The notes: generated from the sequence alone by a model not told the origin. Numbered from the stretch's first letter, positions 52,515 through 61,508 are shown. The stretch: 64,000 bases of DNA from CAWDZK01 sp963726615 (GCA_963726615.1 CAVSCX010000018.1:186001-250000), one strand, 5' to 3'. Numbers and translations: made by a program.

Positions 52515-53242
52515 CGTCGGTCCAGCCGGTACCCCAGGCCGCGGACCGTGACGACGACCTTCGGGTCGCCCGGGTCGGCCTCCACCTTGGTGCGCAGGCG
52601 GCGGATGTGCACGTCGACGATCCGCTCGTCGCCGAAGAAGCCGCGGTCCCACACCGAGTCCAGCAGCGAGGCGCGGCTCCGGACCCGGCCGGGCGGCGAG
52701 GCAAGCTCGCACAGGAGCCGGTACTCCGTGACGGTCAGGTGGATCTCGTCGCCCCCCCGACGCACGGTGCCGGCGGCTGTGTCGAGCACGAGCTCCGGTG
52801 CAACGCTGTCCAGCACGATCCTCGCGGCCGCGTTCGCCGGCTCCGGCGCTCCGTTCGTGGCCGGGCCGCGCCGACGCAGCAGGGCGCGCAGCCGCGCCAC
52901 GACCTCCTCGACGACGAACGGCTTCGTGACGTAGTCGTCGGCACCGGCCTCCAGGGCCGCCACGATGTCGACGGTCTCGGCGCGGGCGGACAGCACGATG
53001 AACGGCGCGTCACTGGTAGGTCGTGCCCGCCGGATGAACGTGAACCCGTCCATCCCGCCGAGCATCAGGTCCACCAGCACGAGGTCGGCCGGCCGCTGGG
53101 CGAGGAGCTCCAAGGCGTCCTCCGCCCGGGCTGCCTCGTCCACCTCGTAGCCCTCGTCCTCGAGAGCCATCCGCAACGACGTACGGATGCCGTCGTCGTC
53201 CTCCAGCAGCAGAAGTCGTGGCATCGGGGCCCATCGTGTCAC
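52511..53242 (-). CDS. OmpR-family response regulator (MtrA-like)
   Basis: A 243-residue regulator. The acidic pocket is LLEDDDG, the phosphoacceptor D58 (LVLVDLMLGGMDG), and the lysine is in DDYVTKPF. The winged helix shows LTVTEYRLLCELASPPGRVR and VDVHIRRLRTKVEADPG. GTG 53242 has GAGGGGG 8 bases upstream, so it is preferred; ATG 53224 (PRLLLLEDD) is the alternative. The first gene of the three-gene operon; copy 2 of the STAS element lies 30 bases upstream. Confidence 0.88.
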   Translation of the reverse strand: MTRWAPMPRLLLLEDDDGIRTSLRMALEDEGYEVDEAARAEDALELLAQRPADLVLVDLMLGGMDGFTFIRRARPTSDAPFIVLSARAETVDIVAALEAGADDYVTKPFVVEEVVARLRALLRRRGPATNGAPEPANAAARIVLDSVAPELVLDTAAGTVRRGGDEIHLTVTEYRLLCELASPPGRVRSRASLLDSVWDRGFFGDERIVDVHIRRLRTKVEADPGDPKVVVTVRGLGYRLDRR

Positions 53243-53271
53243 CCCGCCATCCCCCTCGCAGGCGGCGACGC

Positions 53272-53292
53272 GTCGTCACATAACCGCAAACT
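53272..53292. promoter_or_regulatory. Shared STAS-locus element, copy 2
   Basis: GTCGTCAC-ATA-ACCGCAAACT is placed between the divergent response-regulator gene and the second STAS gene. It matches copy 1 (49415-49435) at 18 of 21 positions. Confidence 0.5.
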
Positions 53293-53335
53293 GGTCACCA
53301 CCGTGGTCGCAATACGGGACGGACACCCTGTCAGG

Positions 53336-53791
53336 GTGGTCGTCCTCACCGAGAGAGCCCGTCAGCCGCGAGCCCGCGCCTCCGGCGCCGCCGCGCGCAG
53401 GCTGGCGAACCGGCGGCGCGCGGTCGAGAACCTGGACGCCGCGGCGCCGCCCATGCACGTGGTCGTCATGGACGACGACAACCTCCTGCGGGCGGTGGCA
53501 GACCTGCGCTGGCGCATCGACGAGCTCATGGGGCCGGGCAGCAGGTCCGTCGTCGTCGACATCACCGGCCTCAGCCACCTCTCGTCCCGCAGCCTGGCCG
53601 CCCTGCTGTGGGCGCAACGGCGCTGCCGTTCGCGCGGCGGCCAGGTCTACCTGCACGGAGCCAACCGCCGCTGCCGGGACCTGCTCGCCCGGACCGGCCT
53701 GACGGCCGTCCTCGCCGTCGACCACGAGCCGACCGCCGGGTTCACCGTCCCGTACGGCCCTGCCGTCGACGCCCAGGAGGCCCACCGATGA
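53336..53791 (+). CDS. STAS domain protein (second copy)
   Basis: A 151-residue protein with a C-terminal STAS domain (about 38-140). The core SVVVDITGLSHLSSRSLAAL has the conserved Asp-Ile-x-Gly and a double serine; VYLHGANRRCRDLLARTGL follows. A basic N-terminal extension (RARQPRARASGAAARRLAN) precedes the domain. Starts at 53303, 53336 and ATG 53453 are all open; 53336 is a compromise. The stop overlaps the 62-residue gene (ATGA). Confidence 0.7.
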   Translation: MVVLTERARQPRARASGAAARRLANRRRAVENLDAAAPPMHVVVMDDDNLLRAVADLRWRIDELMGPGSRSVVVDITGLSHLSSRSLAALLWAQRRCRSRGGQVYLHGANRRCRDLLARTGLTAVLAVDHEPTAGFTVPYGPAVDAQEAHR

Positions 53792-53976
53792 CCAGCCCCG
53801 AGTTCGTCACCGAGATGACCTCGCAGCTCGCAGCCGCCCGGCACCAGCTCGACACGGCAGTCGACGCGGAGAGCGCGTCCCTGGCGGCGGCGCGCCTGGC
53901 GGACCTGACCGACATCGCCCGGCGCCACGGCGCGGACATCGGTCACATCGGCGGACTCGCACCCGAGCCGGCCTGA
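53788..53976 (+). CDS. Small helical protein coupled to STAS (62 aa)
   Basis: A 62-residue, alanine-rich, amphipathic helical protein: TSPEFVTEMTSQLAAARHQL, then ESASLAAARLADLTDIARRH. No membrane segment. ATG 53788 overlaps the STAS stop (ATGA), so it is probably made with it. It could be a partner that binds the STAS domain. Function unknown. Confidence 0.6.
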   Translation: MTSPEFVTEMTSQLAAARHQLDTAVDAESASLAAARLADLTDIARRHGADIGHIGGLAPEPA

Positions 53977-54039
53977 CAGGGACACCAACCGCGCACATCC
54001 GATCCGGTCTCGACGGGGGGAGAACACGGAGATGTCACG

Positions 54040-54708
54040 ATGGGCACGCAGCTGACCGCTGACCACCTCAGCACCGACCTTCGCCCCGCCTCGCACCGGC
54101 GGGACGAGACGTCCCCGCCGACAGGTCCGCTGGACCGGTTCGCCGGGGCCGTCGCGACCGGCATCGGCGCGGGTCTGGTCATGTACGCCGGGCTCGCCGC
54201 GGTGGCCGTCTCGCAGGGCCGCGGCCTGAGCTACCCGGCGTACGCCGTGCAGGCGATGCTCAGCGGGCGCCGCGTGCTTCCCGACCACCCGGTGGCGACG
54301 CTGGCCGGGCGCAGGGCGGGCGACCTGGTGGCAGCCCCGGTGATGTTCTTCCTGCCGGCGGTGCTGACGGCCCTGCTGGTGACCTGGTGGGTCGGCCGTC
54401 GGCTCGGGCCGGAGCGCCCGGCGCCGCGGGCCGTCGATGTCGCCCTTCCTGCGGTCGTGCTCACCGCGGTCCTCTTCGTCGTGCTCGTGCTGCTGCTGGG
54501 CTTCCGGACGTCCGAGCCGGCGGTTCAGCGGGTGAGCTCGGGGTACGGCGTGCGCCAGCTCGGCCTGGCGGCCTGGCTGGTCGGCCATGCGCTGTACGCG
54601 GCCGTGCTGACGCTGGCGCTCGGGCCGACAGTTCGCTCCGTGGCCGGACTCCGCCGGAGTCGCCGCGCCGCCGTGCGACTGCGCGGCGAGTCGTCCCGCG
54701 CTGCCTGA
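54040..54708 (+). CDS. Multi-pass membrane protein, unknown
   Basis: A 222-residue protein with four to five helices: about residues 33-57, 88-112, 125-150, 165-195. The N-terminal 30 residues are soluble. A GYGVRQLGLAAWLVGHALYA segment is the most conserved-looking. ATG 54040 has GGAGATG 8 bases upstream. It follows the STAS unit by 63 bases and may be expressed with it. No family recognised. Confidence 0.62.
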   Translation: MGTQLTADHLSTDLRPASHRRDETSPPTGPLDRFAGAVATGIGAGLVMYAGLAAVAVSQGRGLSYPAYAVQAMLSGRRVLPDHPVATLAGRRAGDLVAAPVMFFLPAVLTALLVTWWVGRRLGPERPAPRAVDVALPAVVLTAVLFVVLVLLLGFRTSEPAVQRVSSGYGVRQLGLAAWLVGHALYAAVLTLALGPTVRSVAGLRRSRRAAVRLRGESSRAA

Positions 54709-54796
54709 TTCGGACCCGTTTCCCCTGGCCCTCCGGTGGTTGACGGCACCAGAGGGCGCTGCTTGTGTCGAAAGGACCCCTAGCCGAGGAGATCTC

Positions 54797-55153
54797 GTGG
54801 ACACCTTCGCCGTTGCCGTCATGCCTGTCACCGATGTGGGCGCCTGGAAGGAGTTCTGCGCCGAGGCGGTCTCGGGGGACCGCGCCGCTGACCACCGTGA
54901 CTTCCTGCGTCGCGGCGGGGTGACCAGGGAGCACATCGTCCACCAGCCCACGCCGATGGGTGACCTGGCCGTGATCGTCTGGGAAGGCGTCGACCAGACC
55001 GCGGCTGCCGCGATGATGGCCGGCCTCACGCAGGATCCGCAGACTGACCACGAGACCTACCTGCGGGACCACGTCCTGATCAAGCTGCACGGGCTCGACC
55101 TCGCGGCTCCCCCGCCGGCGCCGGCAGAGCTGATCGGGACCACCACGGTCTGA
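54797..55153 (+). CDS. Hypothetical protein, possible dimeric alpha-beta barrel
   Basis: A 118-residue soluble protein. It reads FAVAVMPVTDVGAWKEFCAE at the N-terminus, HRDFLRRGGVTREHIVHQPT then MGDLAVIVWEGVD in the middle. This strand-helix pattern fits a dimeric alpha-beta barrel, but no catalytic motif is seen. GTG 54797 follows GAGGAG. It ends just before the 24-bp terminator at 55180-55230. Confidence 0.65.
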   Translation: MDTFAVAVMPVTDVGAWKEFCAEAVSGDRAADHRDFLRRGGVTREHIVHQPTPMGDLAVIVWEGVDQTAAAAMMAGLTQDPQTDHETYLRDHVLIKLHGLDLAAPPPAPAELIGTTTV

Positions 55154-55179
55154 GCGCGCTCCGGCCTGCTCTGGCCACC

Positions 55180-55230
55180 CGCGTGCGACGAGGGGGCCTC
55201 CCCGTCGGGGAGGCCCCCTCGTCGCACGCG
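55180..55230. terminator. Bidirectional terminator, 24-bp perfect stem
   Basis: The 24-base arm 55180-55203 is exactly complementary to 55207-55230 around a GTC loop. It lies between convergent genes (stops at 55153 and 55247). There is no T-run. It is the longest perfect stem seen in the window. Confidence 0.8.
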
Positions 55231-55246
55231 GTTGCCGGGCTGTGGG

Positions 55247-55867
55247 TCAGTCCTTGGGCTCGAGTGCCAGTGACGTGAACGCCAGCTCGTACTCGTGCAC
55301 CGACTCCACCGTGGCGTGTGCCTTCTCGGTGCTGACCTTGCGGATCTGCTCGACCTTCTTGCGGCTCTTCTGCATCGCGTCGGGGTTCTCGAACGAGGTC
55401 AGCGCCATGCCCTTGCCGGCCTTGCGGTCCACGAGCATCGTCAGGCGGCAGAACCCGGGCAGCAGCTCGCTGGCCGGGATCGTGGTCGTCCGTACGGTGT
55501 CGATGGAGCTGTCCGCGTCCGCCGGGTCGAACGTCACGCGCGTCACCCGAAGGCCGCAGCCGGCCTCCACCGGGTGCATCTCGTGCATGAGCGCGATCTC
55601 CCACTCCTCCGACGCGGCGGGGCTGCCGAGGATCTGCCCGCCCTGCTCGCGCAGCGGGGTGAGGGCGGTGTTGCTGGCGCGCATCGCCTGCATCGTCGTC
55701 CACACGGAGTTGACCATGCAGCGGCCGGTGTCCCGGTCGACGAGCACGGACATCCCCCGGTTGCCCTCCAACGTCGCGATCAGCGGCGCGACCTTGTCCC
55801 GGGCGAACGCGATGCCCTCGTCCAGCCGGCCAGCGTCCCCGTCGTACGTGTTGGTGCGTGTGAACAC
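55247..55867 (-). CDS. Hypothetical protein with two ferredoxin-like (ABM-type) halves
   Basis: A 206-residue protein with two similar alpha-beta halves: TRTNTYDGDAGRLDEGIAFA then DRDTGRCMVNSVWTTMQAM, and DTVRTTTIPASELLPGFCRL then DRKAGKGMALTSFENPDAM. This duplicated pattern recalls the antibiotic-biosynthesis-monooxygenase fold. No catalytic residues can be named. GTG 55867 follows GGAGGAAGG. The very long antisense frame upstream to 59758 belongs to the shadow of the cyclase gene. Confidence 0.65.
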   Translation of the reverse strand: MFTRTNTYDGDAGRLDEGIAFARDKVAPLIATLEGNRGMSVLVDRDTGRCMVNSVWTTMQAMRASNTALTPLREQGGQILGSPAASEEWEIALMHEMHPVEAGCGLRVTRVTFDPADADSSIDTVRTTTIPASELLPGFCRLTMLVDRKAGKGMALTSFENPDAMQKSRKKVEQIRKVSTEKAHATVESVHEYELAFTSLALEPKD

Positions 55868-56116
55868 GGCGATCCGCCTTCCTCCGTGGCAGCACCCCGT
55901 CCGGCACTGCCGGATCGTCCCACCCTGCTCCGGTCGACCGACCCTGGCAACCGCTGTCGCGTGCTCGCCTGCCCGGCGCACCCCGCCGCAGCTCTCGCCT
56001 GGTTTCCTCCGATTCCTGTGCACTCGTACCGGTCTCATCGGCCGGACGCGCGGACGCGGGCTGCCTAGACTCCGGAGGGACTGCTCGTCGGGTCGGGAGA
56101 TGGGGGCGAAGCCGCG

Positions 56117-59100
56117 GTGGCCGTCGATGCGGATCGGCCCGGCATCACACTGGTGCCGCCGCCCGTCGTGGTCCAGCACCCGTCGGAGCGGCTCAAGCCC
56201 TACGTCCCTCGGCTGCTCATCGACTGGCTGCGCCACACGCCGCACCGGACCTTCCGTGAGGTCGAGGGGACGCTGGCGTTCGTCGACATCTCCGGGTTCA
56301 CCAAGCTGACCGAACGGCTCGCGCGCAAGGGCAAGGTCGGCGCCGAGGAGATGAGCGACACCCTCAACGGGATGTTCGCCTCGCTGCTGGACGTCGCGTA
56401 CCGGGACGGCGCGGGGCTGGTGAAGTGGGGCGGCGACGCGGTCCTGCTGCTCTACGACGGGCCGGACCACGCCGCGCGGGCCTGCCGGGCCGCGCACCGG
56501 ATGCGGGCGACGTTGCGCGAGGTCGGCCGGCTGGACACCTCGTCCGGTCGCGTGACGCTGCGGATGTCCGTGGGCATCCACAGCGGCACCTTTCACTTCT
56601 TCCTCGTCGGTGACCCGACGTATCACCGCGAGCTCATCGTCGCCGGACCGGCCGCGTCCACCACCGCCGTGATGGAAGCCACCGCCGACGCGGGCGAGAT
56701 CGGCCTCAGCCCCCAGACGGCGGCCATGCTGCACCCGCGCCACGTGGGCCGGCCCAAGGGCGAGGCGCTGCTGCTGCGCTCCGAGCCGGACGTCCCGCCG
56801 GTCGGGATCCCCCCGGTCAAGGACGTCGACGACCTCGACCTCGGCTCGGTGCTGCCGGTCCCCATCCGTGAGCACCTGCTGGCACAGCCGGGTGACGCCG
56901 AGCACCGCACCGTCGCTGTCGCCTTCGTGCAGTTCTCCGGCACCGACGCCCTGCTCGAGCGACGCGGACCGCAAGCGGTGGCCGACGCGTTGGACGAGGC
57001 GATGTCCAACGTGCAGCAGGCGACGGCATCGCACGGCGTCACCTTCTTCGAGACCGACATCAACCGCGACGGCGGCAAGGTGATGCTGACCGCCGGGGCC
57101 CCGGTCAGCCACGGGCACGACGAGGACCGGATGCTGCGAGCCGCCCGGCTCATCGTCGAGCGCGCCGGGGTGCTGCCGCTGCGGATCGGCGTCAACCGCG
57201 GGCCGGTGTTCTCCGGCGACTTCGGGCCGTTCTACCGCCGGACCTACTCGGTCAAGGGCGACGCCATCAACCTGGCTGCCCGGGTGATGGGCAAGGCCGC
57301 ACCGGGCGAGCTGCTCGCCACCCGCGCTGCGGTCGACCGCGTCACCAGCCGCTTCGAGACGACCGCGCTCCCCCCGTTCATGGTCAAGGGCAAGACGATG
57401 CCGGTGGAGGCGCTGTCCATCGGGCCGCTGGTCACCGGTGCCGTCCCGGCCCAGGCGGGGCCGGTCGACGAGGGCGGCCCGCTCTTCGGTCGCGCCGCCG
57501 AGATGGCGGTGCTCACCGGGGCGCTGGCCGACGCCCGCAGCCGACATGGCGGGCTGGTCGAGGTGGTCGGGGAGCCGGGCATCGGCAAGTCCCGGCTCGT
57601 CGCGGAGCTGCGAGCTGTGGCCGACGACGTCCTCGTCCTCACGACGGTCGCGGAGGAGTACGAGTCGGCGACGCCGTACTTCCCGTTCCGGTCCCTGCTG
57701 CGCAGCGCCCTCTCCCTCCCGGCTGCGGTGTCGACGGAGGCGACCCTCGCCCGGTTGCGGGAGCGGGTGGCGGCCAACGCTCCCGAGCTGGTGCCCTGGC
57801 TGCCGCTCGTCGGTGTCCCGCTGGACCTTGCGTTCGACCCGACGCCGGAGACGGATCGGCTGGACCCGCGCTTCCGCAAGGCACGGGTCGAGGAGGTCAC
57901 CTCGGCGCTGCTCGCGGTCGTGCTGCCGACACCGACGTTGCTGGTGCTCGAGGACGTGCACCTGCTGGACGACGCGAGCGCCGACCTGCTGCGGCACCTC
58001 ATGGGCACACTGCGGGACCGGCCCTGGCTCGTCGTCACCACCCGGCGCGACGGGCAGCCGGGCGGCTTCTCCGCGGAGAGCGGCCAGGCCACCGTGGTGC
58101 GCCCGCTCCCCCTCGACGCCGACGCCGCACGCGCCCTGGCGACAGCCGCCACCGCGCACGCCCCGCTGCCTCCGCACGAGCTGGACCGCCTGGCCCGGCG
58201 GGCCGGCGGCAACCCGCTGTTCCTGCGCGGCCTGGTGCAGGCGGTCCGTACCACCGGGTCGGTCGACGCGCTGCCCGACTCGGTCGAGGACCTGGTGACC
58301 AGCCAGATCGACCTGCTGCCACCCGGCGAGCGCACCGTGCTGCGGTACGCCTCGGTCCTCGGCACCACCTTCGAGACGGCTCAGCTGGACGAGCTGCTGG
58401 CCGGCGAAGCGTTCGCCGCCGACCCGCACACCATGACCAGGCTCGGTGCGTTCCTCCAGCCCGAGGGCGGTGGGCGCTACCGGTTCCCGCACGCGCTGGT
58501 CCGCGACGCCGCCTACGAGGGCTTGCCGTTCCGCCGCCGCCAGCGCCTGCACGGCCGGGTCGGGGAGACCGTCGAGGCATCCTCGCCCGAGCCCGCCGAG
58601 CACTCCGAGCTGCTGTCGCTGCACTTCTTCCATGCCGGCCGGATGGACAAGGCGTGGCACTACTCCCGGCTCGCCGGCGAGCGCGCGTCGGCGAAGTACG
58701 CGTACGTCGAGGCGGCCGAGCTCTTCGGTCGGGCCGTGGCGGCGGCCCGGGCGCTGCCCGGGCTGCCCGCCGCCGAGCACGCGTCGGTGGAGGAGGCGCT
58801 CGGCGACGCCCGGTTCCGGGTGGGCGTGCTGCCCGAGGCGCGGACGGCGTTCCGCGCCGCGCGCCTGCGGGTCCAGGGCGAGGTGCGGCGCACCACCGAC
58901 CTGCTGCGCAAGGAGGCCGAGGTCGACCAGCGGTTGAACCGGCTGCCGCAGGCGCTGCGCACCCTGTCCCGCGCACTCGCGCTGCTCGGCGACATCGGCA
59001 CCGACGACCCGGCCGCGCTGGCAGCGCGCAGCCGGCTGGCCGGGCTCTACGCCGTCGTGCGGCAGAACCAGGGCCGCTACCGCGACTCGATCGCCTGGGG

Positions 59101-60001
59101 CCGCCGGGCCGAGGCCGACGCCGTCGCCGCTCTCGACCTCCGAGCCATGGCCGAGGCGTACGACGTGCTGTACGGCTCGACCGCGATGCTCGGGAGCGAG
59201 CCGGACCGCCCGTACGGCCAGCTGGCGCTCGGGCTGTACGAGGAGATGGGCGACCGCGCCGCCCAGTCCCAGGTCATGAACAACCTCGCGGTCGTCGCGG
59301 GGCTGGCCGGTCAGGGGCCGGAGGCACTGTCGATGTTCCGGGGCGCCGAGACCGCCGCCTCGGAGGCGGGTGACACCCCGGGCGCCGCCGCGACCCGCGT
59401 CAACATCGGCGACATGCTCTTCCGCCAGGGACGGCGCGCCGAGGCCGAGCCCCTGCTGCGGGACCTCCTGCCCGTGCTGACCGGGTTGGGGTTGGACGAC
59501 TTCCACGCTGCCGCAACCCGCACGCTCGGGCTGGTCCTGACCCAGTCCGGCCGCTTCGACGAGGGCATGACGCTGCTCCGGGACGCGCGCGCCGAGCTCA
59601 CGGCGTCCGGTCAGCCCGGCGAGGTCGTCGAGACGGACTCGGCCATCGCCCAGGCCCTGCTCGACTCGGGCGACGTGGCCGGTGCCGCGGACCTCGCGCG
59701 CGACGCGGCGGCACGTGCCGGCTCTCTCGGCGCCGGCTACCTGCTGCCGACGCTGCACCGGGTGCGAGGAGCCGGCCTGGCCGGACTTGGCTGTCTGGAC
59801 GAGGCCGACGCCGCGCTGTCCGAGGCGCTGCGCTGCTGCGAGAGCCAGGGCCAGCTCGAGCGCGGGTTCATCCTCGACGAGCAGGCCCGGGTGGCCCGCT
59901 CACGCGGCGACGACCGGGCCGCCGCCCGCCTCGGGGCCGAGAGCGACCAGGCCCTGGCCGCTCTCGGCTTCGTCGGCAGCCCCCGCTACCCGCGGGACTG
60001 A
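56117..60001 (+). CDS. Adenylate/guanylate cyclase-domain protein with AAA-type ATPase and TPR repeats
   Basis: A 1294-residue soluble signalling protein. Two class III cyclase homology domains come first. The first (about residues 45-215) has the metal Asp D57 in LAFVDISGFTKLT and GLVKWGGDAVLLL. The second (about 265-440) lacks the first metal Asp (VAFVQFSGTDAL) but keeps SVKGDAINLAARV. Then come an ATPase with P-loop GEPGIGKSR near 485, and many TPR-like helices (about 800-1294). The layout is that of large actinobacterial and mycobacterial cyclase-LuxR/ATPase relatives without the LuxR tail. Whether it makes cAMP or is a sensor is open. GTG 56117 is used. Confidence 0.85.
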   Translation: MAVDADRPGITLVPPPVVVQHPSERLKPYVPRLLIDWLRHTPHRTFREVEGTLAFVDISGFTKLTERLARKGKVGAEEMSDTLNGMFASLLDVAYRDGAGLVKWGGDAVLLLYDGPDHAARACRAAHRMRATLREVGRLDTSSGRVTLRMSVGIHSGTFHFFLVGDPTYHRELIVAGPAASTTAVMEATADAGEIGLSPQTAAMLHPRHVGRPKGEALLLRSEPDVPPVGIPPVKDVDDLDLGSVLPVPIREHLLAQPGDAEHRTVAVAFVQFSGTDALLERRGPQAVADALDEAMSNVQQATASHGVTFFETDINRDGGKVMLTAGAPVSHGHDEDRMLRAARLIVERAGVLPLRIGVNRGPVFSGDFGPFYRRTYSVKGDAINLAARVMGKAAPGELLATRAAVDRVTSRFETTALPPFMVKGKTMPVEALSIGPLVTGAVPAQAGPVDEGGPLFGRAAEMAVLTGALADARSRHGGLVEVVGEPGIGKSRLVAELRAVADDVLVLTTVAEEYESATPYFPFRSLLRSALSLPAAVSTEATLARLRERVAANAPELVPWLPLVGVPLDLAFDPTPETDRLDPRFRKARVEEVTSALLAVVLPTPTLLVLEDVHLLDDASADLLRHLMGTLRDRPWLVVTTRRDGQPGGFSAESGQATVVRPLPLDADAARALATAATAHAPLPPHELDRLARRAGGNPLFLRGLVQAVRTTGSVDALPDSVEDLVTSQIDLLPPGERTVLRYASVLGTTFETAQLDELLAGEAFAADPHTMTRLGAFLQPEGGGRYRFPHALVRDAAYEGLPFRRRQRLHGRVGETVEASSPEPAEHSELLSLHFFHAGRMDKAWHYSRLAGERASAKYAYVEAAELFGRAVAAARALPGLPAAEHASVEEALGDARFRVGVLPEARTAFRAARLRVQGEVRRTTDLLRKEAEVDQRLNRLPQALRTLSRALALLGDIGTDDPAALAARSRLAGLYAVVRQNQGRYRDSIAWGRRAEADAVAALDLRAMAEAYDVLYGSTAMLGSEPDRPYGQLALGLYEEMGDRAAQSQVMNNLAVVAGLAGQGPEALSMFRGAETAASEAGDTPGAAATRVNIGDMLFRQGRRAEAEPLLRDLLPVLTGLGLDDFHAAATRTLGLVLTQSGRFDEGMTLLRDARAELTASGQPGEVVETDSAIAQALLDSGDVAGAADLARDAAARAGSLGAGYLLPTLHRVRGAGLAGLGCLDEADAALSEALRCCESQGQLERGFILDEQARVARSRGDDRAAARLGAESDQALAALGFVGSPRYPRD

Positions 60002-60014
60002 CCCGTCGGCCAGG

Positions 60015-61508
60015 TTACGGGCGCAGCTTGAGGTCCTCCACGAACAGCACCGGGATCGTGAGCGCGCCGGTGAAGACATTGCCCGCCCTGGTGATCGCGT
60101 TCACGTCGACGCAGAAGCCCGCCGTCTGGGCGTCCGGGTCGACGATCTCGCCCGTCTGGTGCAGGAGGGCGAATTTGTCCGGGTCCTCCAACGACGACGG
60201 CAGCGGCACGCAGCGTCCGGCCCGGGCGAAGGGCTGCTGCTCGCCGTTCTTGAACAGCGAGATGTACACCGGGTACCAGGTGAAGTCCTCCTCCACCTCG
60301 CGCTCGGCGAAGTCGTCACCGCAGTTGTCGTAGTACTCGCAGTCGTAGTTGTACAGGTAGTCCGTGTCCGGCGGCTCCGGCTCGGTGCCCTCGTCGCCCG
60401 GGTACTGGTGCCGGCAGACGTCACCGGGGCAGATCCAGTCGATCTCTGCGGGATCTGCGTTGTCGTAGAGACCCTTGAAGTCACCCGTCAGCACGAACTG
60501 GGTACCGGTGGTGCACGGCGCGGTCTCCGTCTGATCTCCAGCGCAGCTCTCCACGGTCAAGGTGACCGGCCCGTTGGCGCCGTTTCTGAGGACTGCCTCC
60601 GCACCGGCCGCCTCGCCCTGGACGGTCAGAGGGCCGGACCCGTCCGGTGATGTCGCTGAGTCACCGACGACGTCGATCGTGGCCGTGCTGTCGGTGCCGG
60701 GGCCACTGCCGGTCCAGTCGGCGGCGAGGACCACGCCGTTCTCGATGGTGCCGTACGTCAGACCGGAGAAGGTGATCGTGGTGCTGGCCGGCGTCACGAG
60801 TTGCGGCGTCGCCCCACCCAGCGTGCCCGTGCCGGACGCCTTGCTCAACGTCACCGTGCCGCTAGACCCGGCGGGGAGCGCTGTCGTGCCGCTGCCGCAG
60901 CGAAACTCACCGGTCACGTCGAAGGAGGCATCCTTGATCACCGCGTTTCCCGACGTGTCGGGGTCGTGGTCCTCCACCTGCGTGATGACGAACTTCTTGT
61001 CCGCCGAGGTCATCGTCACCTGCGGGTTCGGGCTCTGGGCGACGAACGGGTCGATGATGATGCCGTCGGCCTTCTGGACCCACGTGACCACGCCGGCATG
61101 GCACGGCACGGTGTCGGTGGCGGAGAACCGCACCGTCATCGACTCACCCTTGCGCAGGGCGTACCGCAGGGGTTGGGTCGTCCTCGCCGTCAGCAGGCCA
61201 CCGGCCGCCGTCTCGGTCCAACCCCCGCGCGGTGACGTCACCGTGCCGGTGGTCACGCTGAACCCGGCCGGGATCGTGAGAACGAAGCGGTCCAGGGCCG
61301 AGATGACGGTCGAGGTGTTCTTGACCACGACGCTGTAGCTCGTGGCCACCCCCGACGCTGCCGTGGTCGGCGTCATCACCGCCGTGTACGTGCGCGGCTT
61401 GAGCACGATGCCCGCGTCGGCGGGTGCGGCAGCGGCGGCCAGACCGAGGCCGGAGAGGGCAACGGCACTCACCGCTGCGACGACCCGCGACAACCTCGAA
61501 CCGACCAT
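60015..61508 (-). CDS. Secreted surface protein, Ig-like repeats
   Basis: A 497-residue exported protein. The signal peptide (VVAAVSAVALSGLGLAAAAA) ends near ADA, about residue 32. The mature N-terminal domain (TSYSVVVKNTSTVISALDRF) has the look of a DUF11/Ig-like repeat. A second beta-rich part reads SGTVTLSKASGTGTLGG. Near residue 395 there is a tyrosine/aspartate/cysteine-rich patch (YLYNYDCEYYDNCGDDF). No sortase motif or C-terminal anchor is seen. Function unknown; a wall or matrix role is plausible. Confidence 0.72.
   Translation of the reverse strand: MVGSRLSRVVAAVSAVALSGLGLAAAAAPADAGIVLKPRTYTAVMTPTTAASGVATSYSVVVKNTSTVISALDRFVLTIPAGFSVTTGTVTSPRGGWTETAAGGLLTARTTQPLRYALRKGESMTVRFSATDTVPCHAGVVTWVQKADGIIIDPFVAQSPNPQVTMTSADKKFVITQVEDHDPDTSGNAVIKDASFDVTGEFRCGSGTTALPAGSSGTVTLSKASGTGTLGGATPQLVTPASTTITFSGLTYGTIENGVVLAADWTGSGPGTDSTATIDVVGDSATSPDGSGPLTVQGEAAGAEAVLRNGANGPVTLTVESCAGDQTETAPCTTGTQFVLTGDFKGLYDNADPAEIDWICPGDVCRHQYPGDEGTEPEPPDTDYLYNYDCEYYDNCGDDFAEREVEEDFTWYPVYISLFKNGEQQPFARAGRCVPLPSSLEDPDKFALLHQTGEIVDPDAQTAGFCVDVNAITRAGNVFTGALTIPVLFVEDLKLRP

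Noticed and set aside
55868..59758. Very long minus-strand open frame opposite the cyclase gene
   Set aside because: Its residues are mostly Arg/Gly/Gln/Val-rich shadow sequence; only the part below 55867 shows real protein features and a ribosome site.
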